DNA of 64,000 nt, taken from contig CP038130.1 in NCBI GenBank assembly GCA_004519485.1, positions 1,451,574-1,515,573 on the forward strand, read 5' to 3'. The notes beneath the pieces were generated by a model that did no database searches, was not told the origin of the DNA, and was given only the letters and a program-made list of their open reading frames with translations. Shown in pieces: positions 1 through 11,222 of this stretch (its first letter is position 1; every line of letters begins with the position of its first letter). The translations under genes and the position numbers were made by a program. Origin of the DNA: Nannochloropsis oceanica. Lineage: Eukaryota > Sar > Eustigmatophyceae > Eustigmatales > Monodopsidaceae.

Positions 1-7
1 CTTCCAG

Positions 8-169
8 GTGCCGAATGAGATGAACCCGCTGTCACTGCCCGTGCCTCAGCACGTGGCGGTGGACCACCTGTACTGCACAGCCATCAAGGACGGGATGATG
101 GTTCTAGGCGTCACACAGCGCTTCCGCATGAAGTTCGTCACCACTGTGTATTACTCCATGATGCCTTAA
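8..169 (+). CDS. AMPK beta subunit, last exon only (copy 1)
   Basis: This is the final coding exon of a 5'-AMP-activated protein kinase beta (regulatory/scaffold) subunit, beginning right after an AG acceptor at 6-7 and ending in TAA at 167-169. The 53 residues contain the end of the conserved beta-subunit C-terminal domain (AMPKBI), including VDHLYCTAIKDG and the closing VTTVYYSMMP. That domain holds the alpha and gamma subunits together. The rest of the gene is outside the window here; the complete gene with all four exons is at 53514-54837, and this exon matches its last exon. Seen: the exon and its homology. Known: the AMPK/SNF1 beta role in energy sensing. Confidence 0.9.
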   Translation: MPNEMNPLSLPVPQHVAVDHLYCTAIKDGMMVLGVTQRFRMKFVTTVYYSMMP

Positions 170-1323
170 GGGAACTGGCGGGAAACGGGAGGAGGAGTTT
201 GTATAGAAAAAGAAATGGTGAGAAGTAAAGAAAACCACGTTTTCTCCAAAATGCTCTATTTCTTGAACTGTGTGTCTTTTTTTATCATTTTCGTTGACTT
301 TTTCTGTGCCATTTCATCTCCATCCACTCCTTTGTGCTTGCTTTTCATTTTCTTTTCCCTGCGTTCTACCTATCGTTCAATCCCACTCGACTCTTCTTCT
401 TTCCTTCTCGCTTGTTCTCTCTCCCTGCCTCCTGACTTTCTTGCCCTCACCTTCTATTTATTCCCTTGTCTTCGAGCCCATTCCATGTTATTCTTTTCCT
501 TTTCTCCTCTAATTCATCTAGCCATGGCCCCCTGGCTCTTCCCAATTCTCTTCTTCCCTCTCTTGCTCTTAATTCCTCTCCACCCGCAGGATTTCTTCTT
601 TCTTCGCTTTTTAGCATCTAGCTTTATTGCTCGATGCTCTTTTACCAATCCACGCTCGCGATGGCGGACTCCTGGATCCCTTGTTAAATGTTGTGTATTT
701 TTTTTATTTCACTCTTCACCTGGACGATACCCCGGAGTATCTCAATCCCATGGGAAGAGCAATCAGGTCTTTTGCATTCCAAAAAATTTCGCTGCCTGTG
801 CGGTTCTGATACATATATGCACCCTCTCGACTATTATGAATTTTCGATACGTTCCGATCTGTCCCATCAATCCCGTCTATTTTCACGCCCAAAATAATTC
901 CAGGGTGGGGAACGCATGTGATATGTTTGGAAGCGAGGACTAGTCGAGAGAACGAAGAGAGCTGAGCATTGATGCGGAGGGGTGAAGCGTAAGTGGTTGC
1001 AGTGTGCATACGCTTGTCAAAACACCAGAACAAGGCGAGATGGAAGACATAACTCGGCGTTGTGATTCCGAGTAATTTCGAGCCCCCCTATGCGGGTAGA
1101 CGGCTGCTTCCTTTCAAGTACTGTATATAAGCCCGAGTACAAGGTCTTTTTGTGCCCAAAAGAGGAAAGATGGCGTGAAGGGACGCGCTTTTTGTGACAA
1201 AAGATGGTTTGGGGAGCACAAGCGGCCTTGGCGGTAGCGGCGTCAGGAAAACGGTCAGAGATGGTGTTGACGCTTCTCTCACCGTCGCCCTCTACACGCA
1301 CAGTGGCGCCTCCACCGCCGCAC
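170..1323. other. Intergenic region, AMPK beta to BET1
   Basis: There is no supported gene here. Positions 240-720 are rich in T and C on the plus strand and hold open frames of leucine, serine and phenylalanine that look like composition artefacts. A TATA-like site lies at 1124-1130. The identical region in copy 2 is 54838-55991. Confidence 0.6.
1124..1130 (+). promoter_or_regulatory. Candidate TATA box for BET1
   Basis: TATATAA stands 194 bp before the preferred BET1 start (1324) and 74 bp before an in-frame upstream ATG at 1204. A transcript starting about 30 bp downstream would also contain a two-codon upstream reading frame at 1170 (ATG GCG TGA). This rests on motif and position only. 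Confidence 0.35.
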
Positions 1324-2601
1324 ATGAGAAGACGGCCAGAGGACAACTACAGCAGTGGCCACATGCCAAGTAAGAGTAACAGCAGCCGGGGCGCGTACGG
1401 TGGTGGAATGCCGCAAGCCGGGCCCGGCAGACCGGTACGTGGGGAGATAGATGCCTGCCCGTGTAGGGCTGGCTATAGGCACTGGCACGTGTGGTTGGAG
1501 GGGATTGGAAACTATTGGCATCGGCTCCCAGTGTGTCGTGTGTGCTTCTTTTCTCATGCATACACGGCACGGCAGCATCATCACGCTTTTACTCTGTCTG
1601 CTCACGCATGCCCCCTTCCCATTCCACCCCTCCAGTCCAACTACTATTCAATGCCAGAGGACCGAGTCCGTGAGTCAAGCCGGAATATGTTTGAGGATGA
1701 GAATAACAGGCGCATCGCAGACTTGGCCGGGCAAGTCTCCATGCTCAAGGAGGTACGTCATGAACTCAAGGAGAGAGGAAGTGCAGGAGTAGGGATGGCA
1801 TGGTGCTGGGCAAATGTTTAGCTAGTCAAGGTTGGTAGCTACTTGCAAGTGATTGAGATGTGTGATGAGCAAGAAGGGGGCGCAGGTGGGAAGCAATCTG
1901 GGCGGGATGCTGATGGAACGGCGCGTGGATGAAAGGAGAAATTTTGTAAGCAATGAAAAAGCTTACAGGAGCTTGAGTGTAGTGAGGCCTTCAGCGGAGA
2001 GCGGTGTGTCCAAAATGCAGATTGTATACATGAAAGAGAGAAAAAGGAGTGGTAAAATGTATCGTCGAAGTGATACCAAGGCTTTTTTTAATGGGATGCA
2101 ACGAAGTGTCTACAAACACGCTGAAGTCGTCTAAATTATTTTCTATCCCTGATTTTCTCCACCATCCTCTACCTCATATCCCACGCCGCAGCTGACAATT
2201 GACATAGGCACGGAAGTCCGCTCCCAAAATACTCTCCTCGATGACATGGTGAGCACATTTTTGGTTAGGTAGACAAGGAAAGAAGAGGAGGGAGAATGGG
2301 GGAATATTCAGGTTTAAAAGGAGAAAGGACCGTGTCTGTCGCACACTGGCGAAATTCCGTTGACCAAAACTCTGTGGAATCGATTAATTGCTATCCGCGA
2401 CCGTGACACTCCACCCTTCTCTCCCATCGTATCAACGCGCAGGGCAACGGGTTTTCACGCACAGATGGGTTGATGGGCTCCACCATGCGGCGGCTGAACA
2501 AGATGCTCACCACCTCCTCAAGCCGGCACATGCTCTGGCTTGTGGTGTTTATTGTCTTTGTCTTCATCTTCGTCTACTACATCATTAGGCACAAGGGCTG
2601 A
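1324..2601 (+). CDS. BET1: Bet1-like Qc-SNARE (four exons)
   Basis: SNARE of ER-Golgi vesicle fusion. Exons 1324-1434, 1636-1752, 2192-2248 and 2443-2601 join in frame through GT-AG introns of 201, 439 and 194 bp to give 147 residues, close to the usual Bet1 length. A Gly/Ser/Pro-rich N-terminus (1-37) precedes the SNARE coil (about 50-125), which reads NMFEDENNRRIADLAGQVSM, then LTIDIGTEVRSQNTLLDDMG, where the Q of SQN sits at the layer-zero position. A C-terminal tail anchor (MLWLVVFIVFVFIFVYYII) ends in RHKG, so the protein faces the cytosol. An in-frame ATG at 1204 would add 40 residues; I prefer 1324 because the added part lacks Bet1 character. The gene lies just downstream of AMPK beta on the same strand. 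Copy 2 is at 55992-57269. Confidence 0.92.
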
Positions 2602-4107
2602 AGGGAAGGCAGGAGGAAAGGAGGGATGGAGAAGGAATTGAGGGAAGGAAAATGATGTGTCAGGAAAGGAATGAGATGGATCGGACAAAAGATTACGGTG
2701 GAAATGGCACAATTTAAAATTTGTTTATACGCACGTGCGAATGAGATAGGGAAACTGGAAATGAGAAGACGTTGGCGATGATGTGGAGAAAAAGAAATAC
2801 CACCAAAATAGTTTTTAATTTGTGGGAGTTACCATCGTCTCACTTTTATTATATAATTGAGGGTGTTTCGTTCGTATCTTACCTTTTTTTTGCCATGTCC
2901 CATTTTATCTTCGTTTGTGGTTTACGTGAGTCGTTCCGCCTGTCATTCGATATTGCGTGTGGATTGGCTCCTCTTTCCTCCGATCTACGTCCACACCCCA
3001 CCCATAGATGACGTTCTTTGACGATTGAGGAGTGCGAGTGCTGAATGTGGAGGCCTCTTTAAAATGATACTGTAAGAGAGTGGGGTTACTGAATAAGTGT
3101 AAGTATATCACCAAAAATAGTTCGTAAAAAGGGTCAATGCTCAGGTACATCTATTTTATTATCCAAAGTGATTCATTTCCCACACTTTCTTGCATCTTAC
3201 CTATTTACAATACCCTCAACATGGTTGTAGTCAAACTTTTCCCGTCGTGGCCACCCGGGATATCTATCGCCACAGAGTAACACGTGGTCTACGGACATCC
3301 CCTGTGGACTGTGTGTTTTTCAAGAAAAAAATAGAAATTCTTTTTTTGGGGGGGTTAGTCACCATCACGTGTTTTGCCATCGGCATGACGGCATCTACTT
3401 CTATCATATCGTGAGCGCCAAAATAAGCCCGCCCTGCGTAACGGGGTAGATGCCTGCATCAAGCCACTGGCATTTCCTTGGAACGATGCGCCATTCCACT
3501 TTGAAGATGCCGCTCCTTTGGCTGCCGGTCATCCCGCGACCACGAGTCCTCGCACAAAAAAAAGATAAAAGTGCTCTACAGACAAGCATGCGGCTCCTGG
3601 TCGACGGTGACCGACTCTCCGGGAATCACAAAACTTCCAGCAGTGGCACTAACGACGGCAGCACAACTGATGATAAATATTGATCCTGAAGCAAATGAGG
3701 TCCCTGGCGATTGCAGTCAGGCCTTGCAGGAGCAGATATAATGATGATTTTGCCTCCACTTTATATATATATCCACGCCATAACCCGCACCATAATCGTT
3801 GATCTGTAACAACTGGCAGCCACGTATATCGTGGGGACCTATACGGCACTTAATGGCCCAGCCAAGTTATGAGGGGTCGGAAGCTCAAGAGGCGTTCTGT
3901 CTCACGGGCCTTCTCTAGACTTCGCACCACTACGCACATGGCTTGATCTCCATTGAAGTTCTCGGACCACGCGAGCGAGCGACTCCATTGCTCTCAAACA
4001 TTAACAACAACGCAGTAGCATAATTTGAATATTTAAATGGCTTCTTAAGTTTGCCAATTCTTAGTTCTTCGGTTGTTACAAATCACATGCAAAGGACAGA
4101 ATTGAAT
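2602..4107. other. Intergenic region between BET1 and GT61 (convergent)
   Basis: This is the shared downstream region of two convergent genes. It is AT-rich and contains one degraded MITE copy (3340-3548, listed separately). I see no supported coding sequence. The counterpart in copy 2 is 57270-58774. Confidence 0.6.
3340..3548 (+). mobile_element. Degraded foldback MITE relic (copy in A1)
   Basis: This segment aligns with the left arm and loop of the foldback element at 28114-28517. Shared blocks are the poly-T/poly-G start followed by TTAGTCACCAT, then CTTCTATCATAT, then GCCAAAATAAGCCCGCCC, then CCGCTCCTTTGGCTGCCGGT. The right arm is essentially missing, with only an A-rich remnant after 3548. 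The many differences make it clearly older than the intact copy. Confidence 0.7.
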
Positions 4108-5667
4108 TTATGCCGAACATGGCACGCGATGTAAATGAGCTGTTTGAGATATTGCAGCTTCCAGTAAAGGTCTAAAAAGTTGCAAATCGATTCTAGTTTT
4201 GGCTGATTTCATGCAGTAAAAGCATCCTCCATCTTCACCGCAGGCCTGAATGCTTTTGTTGAAGCCATTAAAGAGAGTTATACATGAGTCAGTCATGACT
4301 GTGTCATCGTTATTTTGGTTTATGTACTGGTGGTGACGGAGGCTCGAGGAAGTCGTGAGCCATTTGAAGTAATATGAGACATCGTATCCGAGGGGCAAAA
4401 TTTCAATGACCGCACTTCCCACCGGCATGAAAATGATGTTTGTTAATCCAGCACCATGGGGTGAAATGAGAATCCGGCTGTTCAACACCTGAGAAGCCTG
4501 ATTAAATACTGTGCCCTCAAAATCATTAACGACTCTAGGTCTAATCCCCGTGACATCGAAGACGAAATTCACCACTTCGTCAAAGTTTGCGATGCCCCGG
4601 GTAGATTTTCTTTGCACCATGACGATTTCTCCGGGCTGCGATTCGATTGCGGAAGTCCGTTCGCAAGGTTGTAATAATTTGAAATCCTTCGTTATATTCT
4701 GTAAATTGGATAGAGCGGCATCATTTGACTCTCCGTACGCGATAGGTTGCATTGCTAGGAAATCGTACAAATAACGCCTGAACAGTATCGAGCTAAATGG
4801 TGTCCCGTACCAACTATAACTTGGAATAGTCAGTTGATCGAAGCAAACTATATAGTCAGTAGTGTTTTGTAAATGGGAGAGTCGGTCATCGATCATCCAG
4901 TTATGAATTCCAAGTTCCTTCGTAAACCACTCTGTTTCCATTGGCAAATCACCTTTCCAACCAAGGAGGCGAAGCCAATCTTTTTCATACGAGCTTGCAA
5001 GCTCGTTCTCCTCTATAGCCGACAGAACAATATCGGTTAGATTGAGTTGAAAGCCTGTATCTCCTTGCCAGAATTGATATGTGCCTATCATGACACGATA
5101 CGGGGGTGAAACACCAAACCTTTTCTTTTGACTCAATGTGTTGATTAGCGGCAGCAATGCCTCCACAAAATGAGGAATGTGGTACTGAAATGCCATGGAT
5201 ACGATTGTTGTGCCTGTTAGTTGAATTATCGCCAGATTATGTTGCGATTCTAAATCCTTCAAGGATTGCATATCCGACGTCACTTGCTGTCCCTCTCCGA
5301 TGTATCTCAATACACGATCCATACTATACATATGCCCTTCAGCAGTAAAATTTCCCGTGTAGAAATTGCGAGGCATTTTGGGCGTCCAACACGTCTTTGT
5401 TAAAGTACAAGTAGGCTTATCAGGAGCATCCTCAAAACAAGTCATATTTCCGTCCATAGGTAACGTGTGCAGGATTTTGGATCCGACGATCGAGGTTGCA
5501 TCATCTTGATTATACCAGTGAGGACGCAATCCTAGGGTTCTTTTTCTGATAGTTCCAACATTATCCCAATTGAAAACATGTACCCACAACTGAAGGTAAG
5601 ATATCACAGATATGACAATTAGCAAGGTAAACTTGTTGAGAAATCGACTGCTGCCTCGCTGTTGCAT
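4108..5667 (-). CDS. GT61-family (DUF563) glycosyltransferase, type II membrane protein
   Basis: A 519-residue intronless frame. Residues about 10-33 (FTLLIVISVISYLQLWVHVF) form a signal-anchor helix, so the catalytic part would lie in the Golgi/ER lumen. The C-terminal third carries the hallmark of the GT61/DUF563 family, SPHGAGLTNIIFMP (near residue 400) followed by VIEILPLGYD. Several Asn-X-Ser/Thr sequons and a Cys-rich tail (CGEDGGCFYC) fit a lumenal protein. GT61 enzymes transfer xylose, arabinose or GlcNAc in plants and animals; the donor here cannot be read from sequence. Its row at 4681 has 25 G+C of 60 bases, against 43 of 60 in the coiled-coil gene row at 8041. Copy 2 is at 58775-60334. 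Family call firm, substrate unknown. Confidence 0.85.
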   Translation of the reverse strand: MQQRGSSRFLNKFTLLIVISVISYLQLWVHVFNWDNVGTIRKRTLGLRPHWYNQDDATSIVGSKILHTLPMDGNMTCFEDAPDKPTCTLTKTCWTPKMPRNFYTGNFTAEGHMYSMDRVLRYIGEGQQVTSDMQSLKDLESQHNLAIIQLTGTTIVSMAFQYHIPHFVEALLPLINTLSQKKRFGVSPPYRVMIGTYQFWQGDTGFQLNLTDIVLSAIEENELASSYEKDWLRLLGWKGDLPMETEWFTKELGIHNWMIDDRLSHLQNTTDYIVCFDQLTIPSYSWYGTPFSSILFRRYLYDFLAMQPIAYGESNDAALSNLQNITKDFKLLQPCERTSAIESQPGEIVMVQRKSTRGIANFDEVVNFVFDVTGIRPRVVNDFEGTVFNQASQVLNSRILISPHGAGLTNIIFMPVGSAVIEILPLGYDVSYYFKWLTTSSSLRHHQYINQNNDDTVMTDSCITLFNGFNKSIQACGEDGGCFYCMKSAKTRIDLQLFRPLLEAAISQTAHLHRVPCSA

Positions 5668-7042
5668 ATATTCCCGGTAAATATCGAACTGCGTGTGTTA
5701 TATTTGTCTTCTATATGCCTGGGTACCACGCAAGAATAGCGTATAATAGGGTAAAGAGGTGAGTTTTTGGATCGTATGATGGCGACTATATAAGAAATGT
5801 CTATTAATATTTTTGTTATATATCACCCTTCTGGCAAAATCGACCATTTTATCATTTTTCTCTTTGCACAATACACACCTTCCCTTACACACTTGTTTCA
5901 AAAAGATAAAAGGACGGCTGTACAAACTTTGTCGAGTGACTTGAGCTGTTCTTTTCTGTTTGTCGTGCATTTGGCCTTGAACTGGTTTTGTTATTGAATT
6001 AAATGCCGTTTTACGCTTTTTCCCACTCAGATCTTCCCTTGAAAGTGAGGGTTTCACACCACGAAATGTAGATTGTTCGATTATACATAATTGATGAGAT
6101 AAATTGGTCTTGATCTTTTACAGTTGTCGTGAATTTTGGCTTCGAGTGCCAAAGCTTCATGTGATTTTGCCAAAACCGTTTACGTTCACCCCCGCGACGC
6201 AGCCTTGTCTTGCTCCGCAAGAGCCACAAAGAAAAAAGCTTTTTCCATCTATGCAATTACTATGCTACGTTGATGTCCCCCCTTCATCACTGTCCTGCAT
6301 CTGGTCTTTTGACGTGCCAAAGTCAATCCAAAAATGATCATTTTGACTAAAAACATTATTTTGTCCTTATTTCCCTCTGGCGGCAAGAGTCTTGCCCTCT
6401 CCCATTTCAAGGTTTTCTGCTTTTTCCTCTGACCACAACGCTGTGCGATGTTGTTTCCTTGAACCCGTACAGCCAAAGGGTTTCAAATTATAAGTCTACC
6501 AAACGACCGGGGTGGCTTGGCACTTCAATTTATTCGTCGACCCGTGCCGCCCGCGAAGTTTTCTCCCTAAAGTTTGTCCTCCTCAACACCTATCCACGAT
6601 CTCACGGATAACAATAAATATGGATGAATTATAGGGATCGCTCAAAAAAAAGAATCGTCATGATTAGGTCTTTGGCCTCTTGAAGGAAATTCGCAAGCTT
6701 CCCTTCACTGGACCGTAGAACTCATCCTTTTGCTATATAGCAATTTTCAAACGCGCCCTTTGGCACGTAACGCAGGCCTATTTTGGGCGCCAAGCAAAAA
6801 GCAAAATTGCTTAACCACGCCCGAGCTCACGCATAGCTGTGCTACGACCCATAAACATGCAAAACACAGGCACAAGCAGAGCACAGACACGGGCGGCTAG
6901 GATCTAACGAGATCCTCGCCACTTTCACCATCCTTCTCAGACGAACGAAGCAAGCCTCCGTGCTCAAGACACACACAACATCACGCCGCGCTCGTTCAGC
7001 AGCAGTGCCGCTGCCAATACCTCGTCTACGAAAACAAGGAAT
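5668..7042. other. Divergent intergenic region, GT61 and coiled-coil genes
   Basis: Upstream sequence of both the minus-strand GT61 gene and the plus-strand coiled-coil gene, so it should hold two promoters. I see AT-rich DNA near 5750-6400 and no coding frame with recognisable content. Copy 2 is 60335-61709, with small run-length differences. Confidence 0.55.
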
Positions 7043-8933
7043 ATGGTTTTGTCCACACGGCAGCCAAGGCCTGCCTTGTTGTCCTCACGGCGGCGACTTA
7101 ATTCTCCCAACACCGCGGACGATCCTTCTCCCTCCTCACCGCGGTACTCACGGCTTCTGACCCGTGTCACGGAACTGGAGGCAGCGCTCGAGGCTGCGAC
7201 GAAGGCTCCACCCATCGAGCAAAGCAGGTTCCAAAGACTAAAGGAAAAGCATGTCGCCACCAAGGCAGCTCTTGTGGAACTCATGGCCCAAAAAACAGAG
7301 CTCGAACAGCAAGCTGAAGCCACGCTGGCCAAATGGCAGGCACACCATGAACAGCAGGTGTACGAGCTGGCCACTTGTCAGGTATGCTATTTCTTGTGAG
7401 AGTTGGGTGCTGCTCGTGCTCAGGAGGAAGTTCTTGTTTGCCTCGGTGTTTTTTCTTCCTCTTTCTAGATTAAGTTTCTGCCTCTTCGCTCTCGCCGTCC
7501 TTCTCTTTCCGCCGGGTTAGACTCCATCCTCACTATCTTCCCCCAAAGCCCACCAGTAATCCACTCACTCAACCTCATCTCATAAGAATCAACTTCAACC
7601 TTATCACTACCGTCTGCTCATCGTTTCCCCCCCCCATTGATCATGCACTCCTTCAATTCCTCCCCGTTCGCTCCATGCCAATCATCCACAGCAACAAGCC
7701 CAGCAATTGGCCGAGCTCCCCGCCCTTCGCGCAGAGTGGACTCGGAGAGTACAAGCTCTAGAGGCCGAGGCAGGTACATACCGCTCGCTGTACGACGAGG
7801 CGCGGCAAGACAGTGAGAAAAATAAGCGGGAATTCATTGCAGTAGTGGAGGATCAGGCTCACGCCCACGAGACACATCTCCGGGCTGCCCGCGAAGAGGT
7901 GGATAAGTGGCAGGCGCGTTGTCGGGCATTAGAGGAGGCGGCCGCAGAAGCGCGAAGCCGCGATGAGGTACTGCGGCAACAGGAAGGGAAGCTGGAGGTA
8001 TGGCAGGCGGCGCTTAGGGAAAGCGAGGCCATGGCCCAGAAGGCGGAGGAGGGAAGGGCGCGCGCCGAAGCGCGGATTCAGCGTGCTGAGGTGGCTCACG
8101 AGGTTGCGCTCAATGAGTGGATGGCCAAGTTGGTGGCGGCGACGAGCGAAAAAAGTGGGCTGGCGGCTCGCCTTGAAAGTGTTGCGGTTGAGCTGGACCA
8201 CGTTAAGAGCCAGCTACGGGAGCGACGCCACGAAGCAGAATTGGCGGTAGAAGAAGCTGGGCGTTTGCGCGAGGCTTTGCGCACAGCAGAGCAGGCGGAA
8301 GAAGAAACACGACGGCAGTCGGAGCGAGAGAGAGAAGCGGCGCGGCGTGTCTGGCAGGAGGAGAAGGAGGAGTGGGAAAGTCGAGTGCGGGAGTTCGAGG
8401 CCCGGGCCCTTCAAGCAGAGGCCGAGGCGCGGGAAGCGGCTCGTGACGCGCTCGCCCACGAGCGTGAAACGATTACGGCTGAGACAAAGGCTCGGCAGAC
8501 GACAGGAAGCGAGATAAGGCGGCTGCAGGAGGAGATCGCGCACTTGAAGGAGGTGCTAGAGGACGAGCGGGTGAGGGCCATCAAGGTGGAGAACGACTGG
8601 AAGTACATCGTCAGAGACCTGCAACAACGACAAACACTCGCACCGGTGCAAACCTTAGCGGCGGTATGGGCACGACCACCTGCGGCTGCAACAACTGTAA
8701 CGGCAGCGGGTGCAGATACGTCGGTGGCAAATGAGAAAGCAGCTGCTGAGTGGGAGGAGAGAAGGGAGGACAAAGGCGGGGATATAGGGATATCGAAAAT
8801 GGAGCTTGAAAAAGTGAAATTACGGTGCATGCTGGCGATTCAAAAGGCAGAGCGCCGGGCGGAGGCCTACAAACGTAAGTGTTTGGAGCTGCACGAGCGG
8901 TGGAAGGCGGGCAGTGTAGTCGAAGGATTGTAA
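7043..8933 (+). CDS. Long coiled-coil protein (two exons), intact copy
   Basis: Exon 1 (7043-7381) and exon 2 (7692-8933) join in frame across a 310-bp GTATGC...CACAG intron to give 526 residues. After a basic, Ser/Pro-rich head (1-40), nearly everything to about residue 420 is heptad-like and packed with Glu, Arg, Ala and Gln (for example EEAAAEARSRDEVLRQQEGK). A less helical Ala/Thr/Val linker follows, then a short basic helix near the end. There is no motor, kinase or membrane segment. I do not recognise the family; a structural, centrosomal or tethering role would be a guess. The gene is very GC-rich. The A2 copy (61710-63599) is frameshifted by small indels, and only the C-terminal part is present in B2 (29777-30239). 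Confidence 0.8.
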
Positions 8934-9295
8934 AAAAAAATAAGGAAAGAAATAGTGCCACAGCCACAGCCTTGTCTCCCTTTCCCTGTTTTTCATGAAG
9001 TTACGTTTTTATTGCCTTCACTGCGTTTAACCTCCATTGTTATTCTCCACAAAGTATCCAGCTAGTGACGCTGAAGCTCTCGATGTAATGGCAGTCAAAG
9101 CCAGCTCCTTCGGGCTACAATCAGACTCGTTCTGGCATTTTTGGGGCTGAGCGACACCCACCATCTCTCCTTAACCGGAGGTACAAGCTTACTTGAGAAG
9201 CCATTGGACCTTGCACTCTCCTATGTGCTGCTGATGATGGATCCCATGACGTGTAGTCCATAGTCGTGGCAGGCACGTCACTGGACAGCAAGGAC

Positions 9296-9948
9296 CTACT
9301 GAGGCGCCATTCCCGAAGCTCTGCCGGTGAAGAAGTTCATGTCCTCCGGGAGGGAGATGGCGTTGGCGCTCTTGCCCTTGACTTGGCTGGAGCAATAAAC
9401 GTTCGGTGGGAGAAGGGGGTAGTGGAAAGGGGGACGTGGGGGGGGAGGGGGAACTCAGGCGAAGGCAAGCATGCACAACAAACACACAGACACATTCTAT
9501 TCTGTTTTCCTCTCCCTTGACCACAGCTTCAAATGATATGTAGTGCAATGTCTCCTCTTCATGGCCAGGAAAGGGTGGTCGGTGCTGTTGCGCCAGTGCG
9601 ATGCAGGGCCTGCTGCTACGTGTTAGCACTCGACACGCTACTATTGCTTAAGCTGGTGCGGTTCCGGATCTTGATGTTCCATGCAAGAAAGACATACATA
9701 AGCACTTGTAGAAGAGAAACCAAGGGGTAAATGACCAAGGAATAAAGCTGATCGATGCGGGATCGTACCTTTAAATGTACGAGGCCCAGGACGCTGGCCA
9801 CAAGGCAAAAAAGAAATGTGTTATTTAGGAGCGAAGAAAAGGAACAAAGCCAGGCAAGTAGTGACGGGATGGATGGAAGTGTCTGTTTCATTGATGTTGC
9901 TATGGTTGTTGCTATGGTTGCTGTTGTTGTACAATTTATCAAGTTCAT
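9296..9948 (-). CDS. Possible spliced small membrane protein gene
   Basis: Coding potential on the minus strand, convergent with the coiled-coil gene; exon structure uncertain. A likely last exon (9296-9386) follows a strong pyrimidine tract and CAG acceptor on the minus strand, and in one frame reads ISLPEDMNFFTGRASGMAPQ then stop. Further upstream an open stretch (about 9620-9850) reads IDQLYSLVIYPLVSLLQVL then MYVFLAWNIKIRNR, which looks like one or two membrane helices with a basic flank. I could not join these parts in a single convincing frame, and a short alternative intron inside the helix region is also possible. Family not recognised. The same region recurs at 30601-31260, and its end at 63961-64000. 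Confidence 0.3.
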
Positions 9949-10073
9949 GTTGTTTAGGAGGAGCAGATGTGAGGAGCCTAGTGAGGGGCTCCTTATGTTC
10001 CATGCAATTGTCCTTGCGTGAAATAATTGATAAAGTAAGCTATCGAGCTCTTCAATATGTCGTTTTTAACACA

Positions 10074-11222
10074 ATGCCTCACGCACAAAATCAAACAGGC
10101 CCCCTCCTTGACATCCGATCAGAACCATTAAAAAAGCACGGTCAAAGGAAGCGGTCTGCGCCCGAATCAAATCAACACACACAGGTCATCCGCGTTATGC
10201 ATCACCAGCACAAGGGTGACAAAGATCAGCAGCGGGGGTCAGAGCACGACCCTCTCCTTCTTCTGCAGCAAGAAGCTGCGCTCGTGGACGTGGGTGGGGA
10301 GGTGGAGCCCCGCCAAACGTGCCCGCACCTCCACCTTGCTTCGCATCTTCACATCTCCCCGGACGACCTTGCCTCCTCGGTCACCCCAGGCCGCTGCATG
10401 ACTTGTGGGAGCGAGGTCGAACCTTGGGTTTGTCTGGGGTGCAAGTGCGCCGTTCACTGCTCACGGTACGTGAATGCTGATGCGGAGGCACATTTCTTTG
10501 CTTCCCTGACGGCGGAGCGTGAGGAGAGATGGAGGGATGTGGTAACCGGGGAAAGCAGTGGGGAAGGCAGGGGCGGAAGGCGGCTCAATACTGCCACTGG
10601 CATGCCCTTTCCGAACGGTGGAGGGAGGTCAAGGCAGGAGGAAGGAAAAGGGCACGGCCTGGTGTTGTCGTTGAGCGACTTGTCCGTGTGGTGCTACCTT
10701 TGCAGCAGCTACGTCAAGCATGACCGACTTGTTCCTTTCTTGGTGCGGGCCGAGGCCCTGAAGTTTAACACTCCCGACAAGACAGCGCTGCTGGCAGGAA
10801 TTCAGACGCGCTTTCAGACGGGGCTCGTGCTGCCGAACGGAATGGACGACGCCGAAGAGGAGAAGGAGGGTGTGGCGGATGTTAAACCTACGCCTGCCCA
10901 ATGTGTTTTTGAGCACCTCAAGGCTTGCAGTCTCCTGGCTAAAACCGTACGAGTAGGGTCTGTGGCCGAGGCTCAGGCTCGCGGCGACCTGCGGAGCGTG
11001 TTGGTGTTAAGCGAGGGCGAGGCTGATGGGGAGGAGGAGGGAGAAATAATAGAGATGGGAATGGGAGGGGAAATCATGGTAATGCCGTCAGAGAAGGAAG
11101 AGGTACGGGAGGCCTTGGCAGCAGGCAAGGAGCTGGTGGTTGTGCGGGTAGGTTTGGGTGGGATAGCTGCAGGGCCTCAAGACGTGGAAGTGATGCTGCG
11201 GCAAATGCTTGAGGCGACCTGA
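10074..11222 (+). CDS. ZnF-UBP domain protein (HDAC6-type ubiquitin C-terminus binder)
   Basis: From the ATG at 10074 the protein has 382 residues; the frame stays open upstream to 9816, but that part overlaps the opposite-strand gene and looks non-coding. A zinc finger of the UBP class spans about residues 83-225: CPHLH, then CMTCG, WVCLGCKCAVHCSRY, and after a long insertion HGLVLSLSDLSVWCYLCSSY. The residues that hold the free Gly-Gly end of ubiquitin in HDAC6 (Arg of the GRY motif, Trp and Tyr of WCY, and the Tyr three residues after the final Cys) are all present. The insertion between the RY motif and the last His-containing strand is unusually long and Gly/Arg-rich. No deacetylase or peptidase domain is attached; the tail is acidic. 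The B2 copy (31386-32538) is broken by indels. Confidence 0.75.
   Translation: MPHAQNQTGPLLDIRSEPLKKHGQRKRSAPESNQHTQVIRVMHHQHKGDKDQQRGSEHDPLLLLQQEAALVDVGGEVEPRQTCPHLHLASHLHISPDDLASSVTPGRCMTCGSEVEPWVCLGCKCAVHCSRYVNADAEAHFFASLTAEREERWRDVVTGESSGEGRGGRRLNTATGMPFPNGGGRSRQEEGKGHGLVLSLSDLSVWCYLCSSYVKHDRLVPFLVRAEALKFNTPDKTALLAGIQTRFQTGLVLPNGMDDAEEEKEGVADVKPTPAQCVFEHLKACSLLAKTVRVGSVAEAQARGDLRSVLVLSEGEADGEEEGEIIEMGMGGEIMVMPSEKEEVREALAAGKELVVVRVGLGGIAAGPQDVEVMLRQMLEAT

Larger units (their letters stand above)
1..9335. repeat. Block A, copy 1 (large direct repeat)
   Basis: This stretch reappears in the same orientation at 54669-64000 (offset 54,665-54,668 bp). It spans the last exon of the AMPK beta gene, BET1, the GT61 gene, the coiled-coil gene and the 3' end of a minus-strand gene. 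Where I compared the copies I found only small indels: a shorter G run near 3350, one extra g near 61860, and single-base changes in run length inside the coiled-coil gene. The left edge is the window edge, so the repeat may extend further left; the right copy runs off the window. Confidence 0.95.

Noticed and set aside
215-943. 242-codon frame after the AMPK beta stop (also 54883-55611)
   Set aside because: Composition is dominated by Ser, Leu, Phe and Pro from a T/C-rich tract, it has no domain, and it lies between two well-supported genes.
1204-1323. Upstream ATG as the BET1 start
   Set aside because: In frame, but the added 40 residues are not Bet1-like and make the protein longer than usual; kept as an alternative only.
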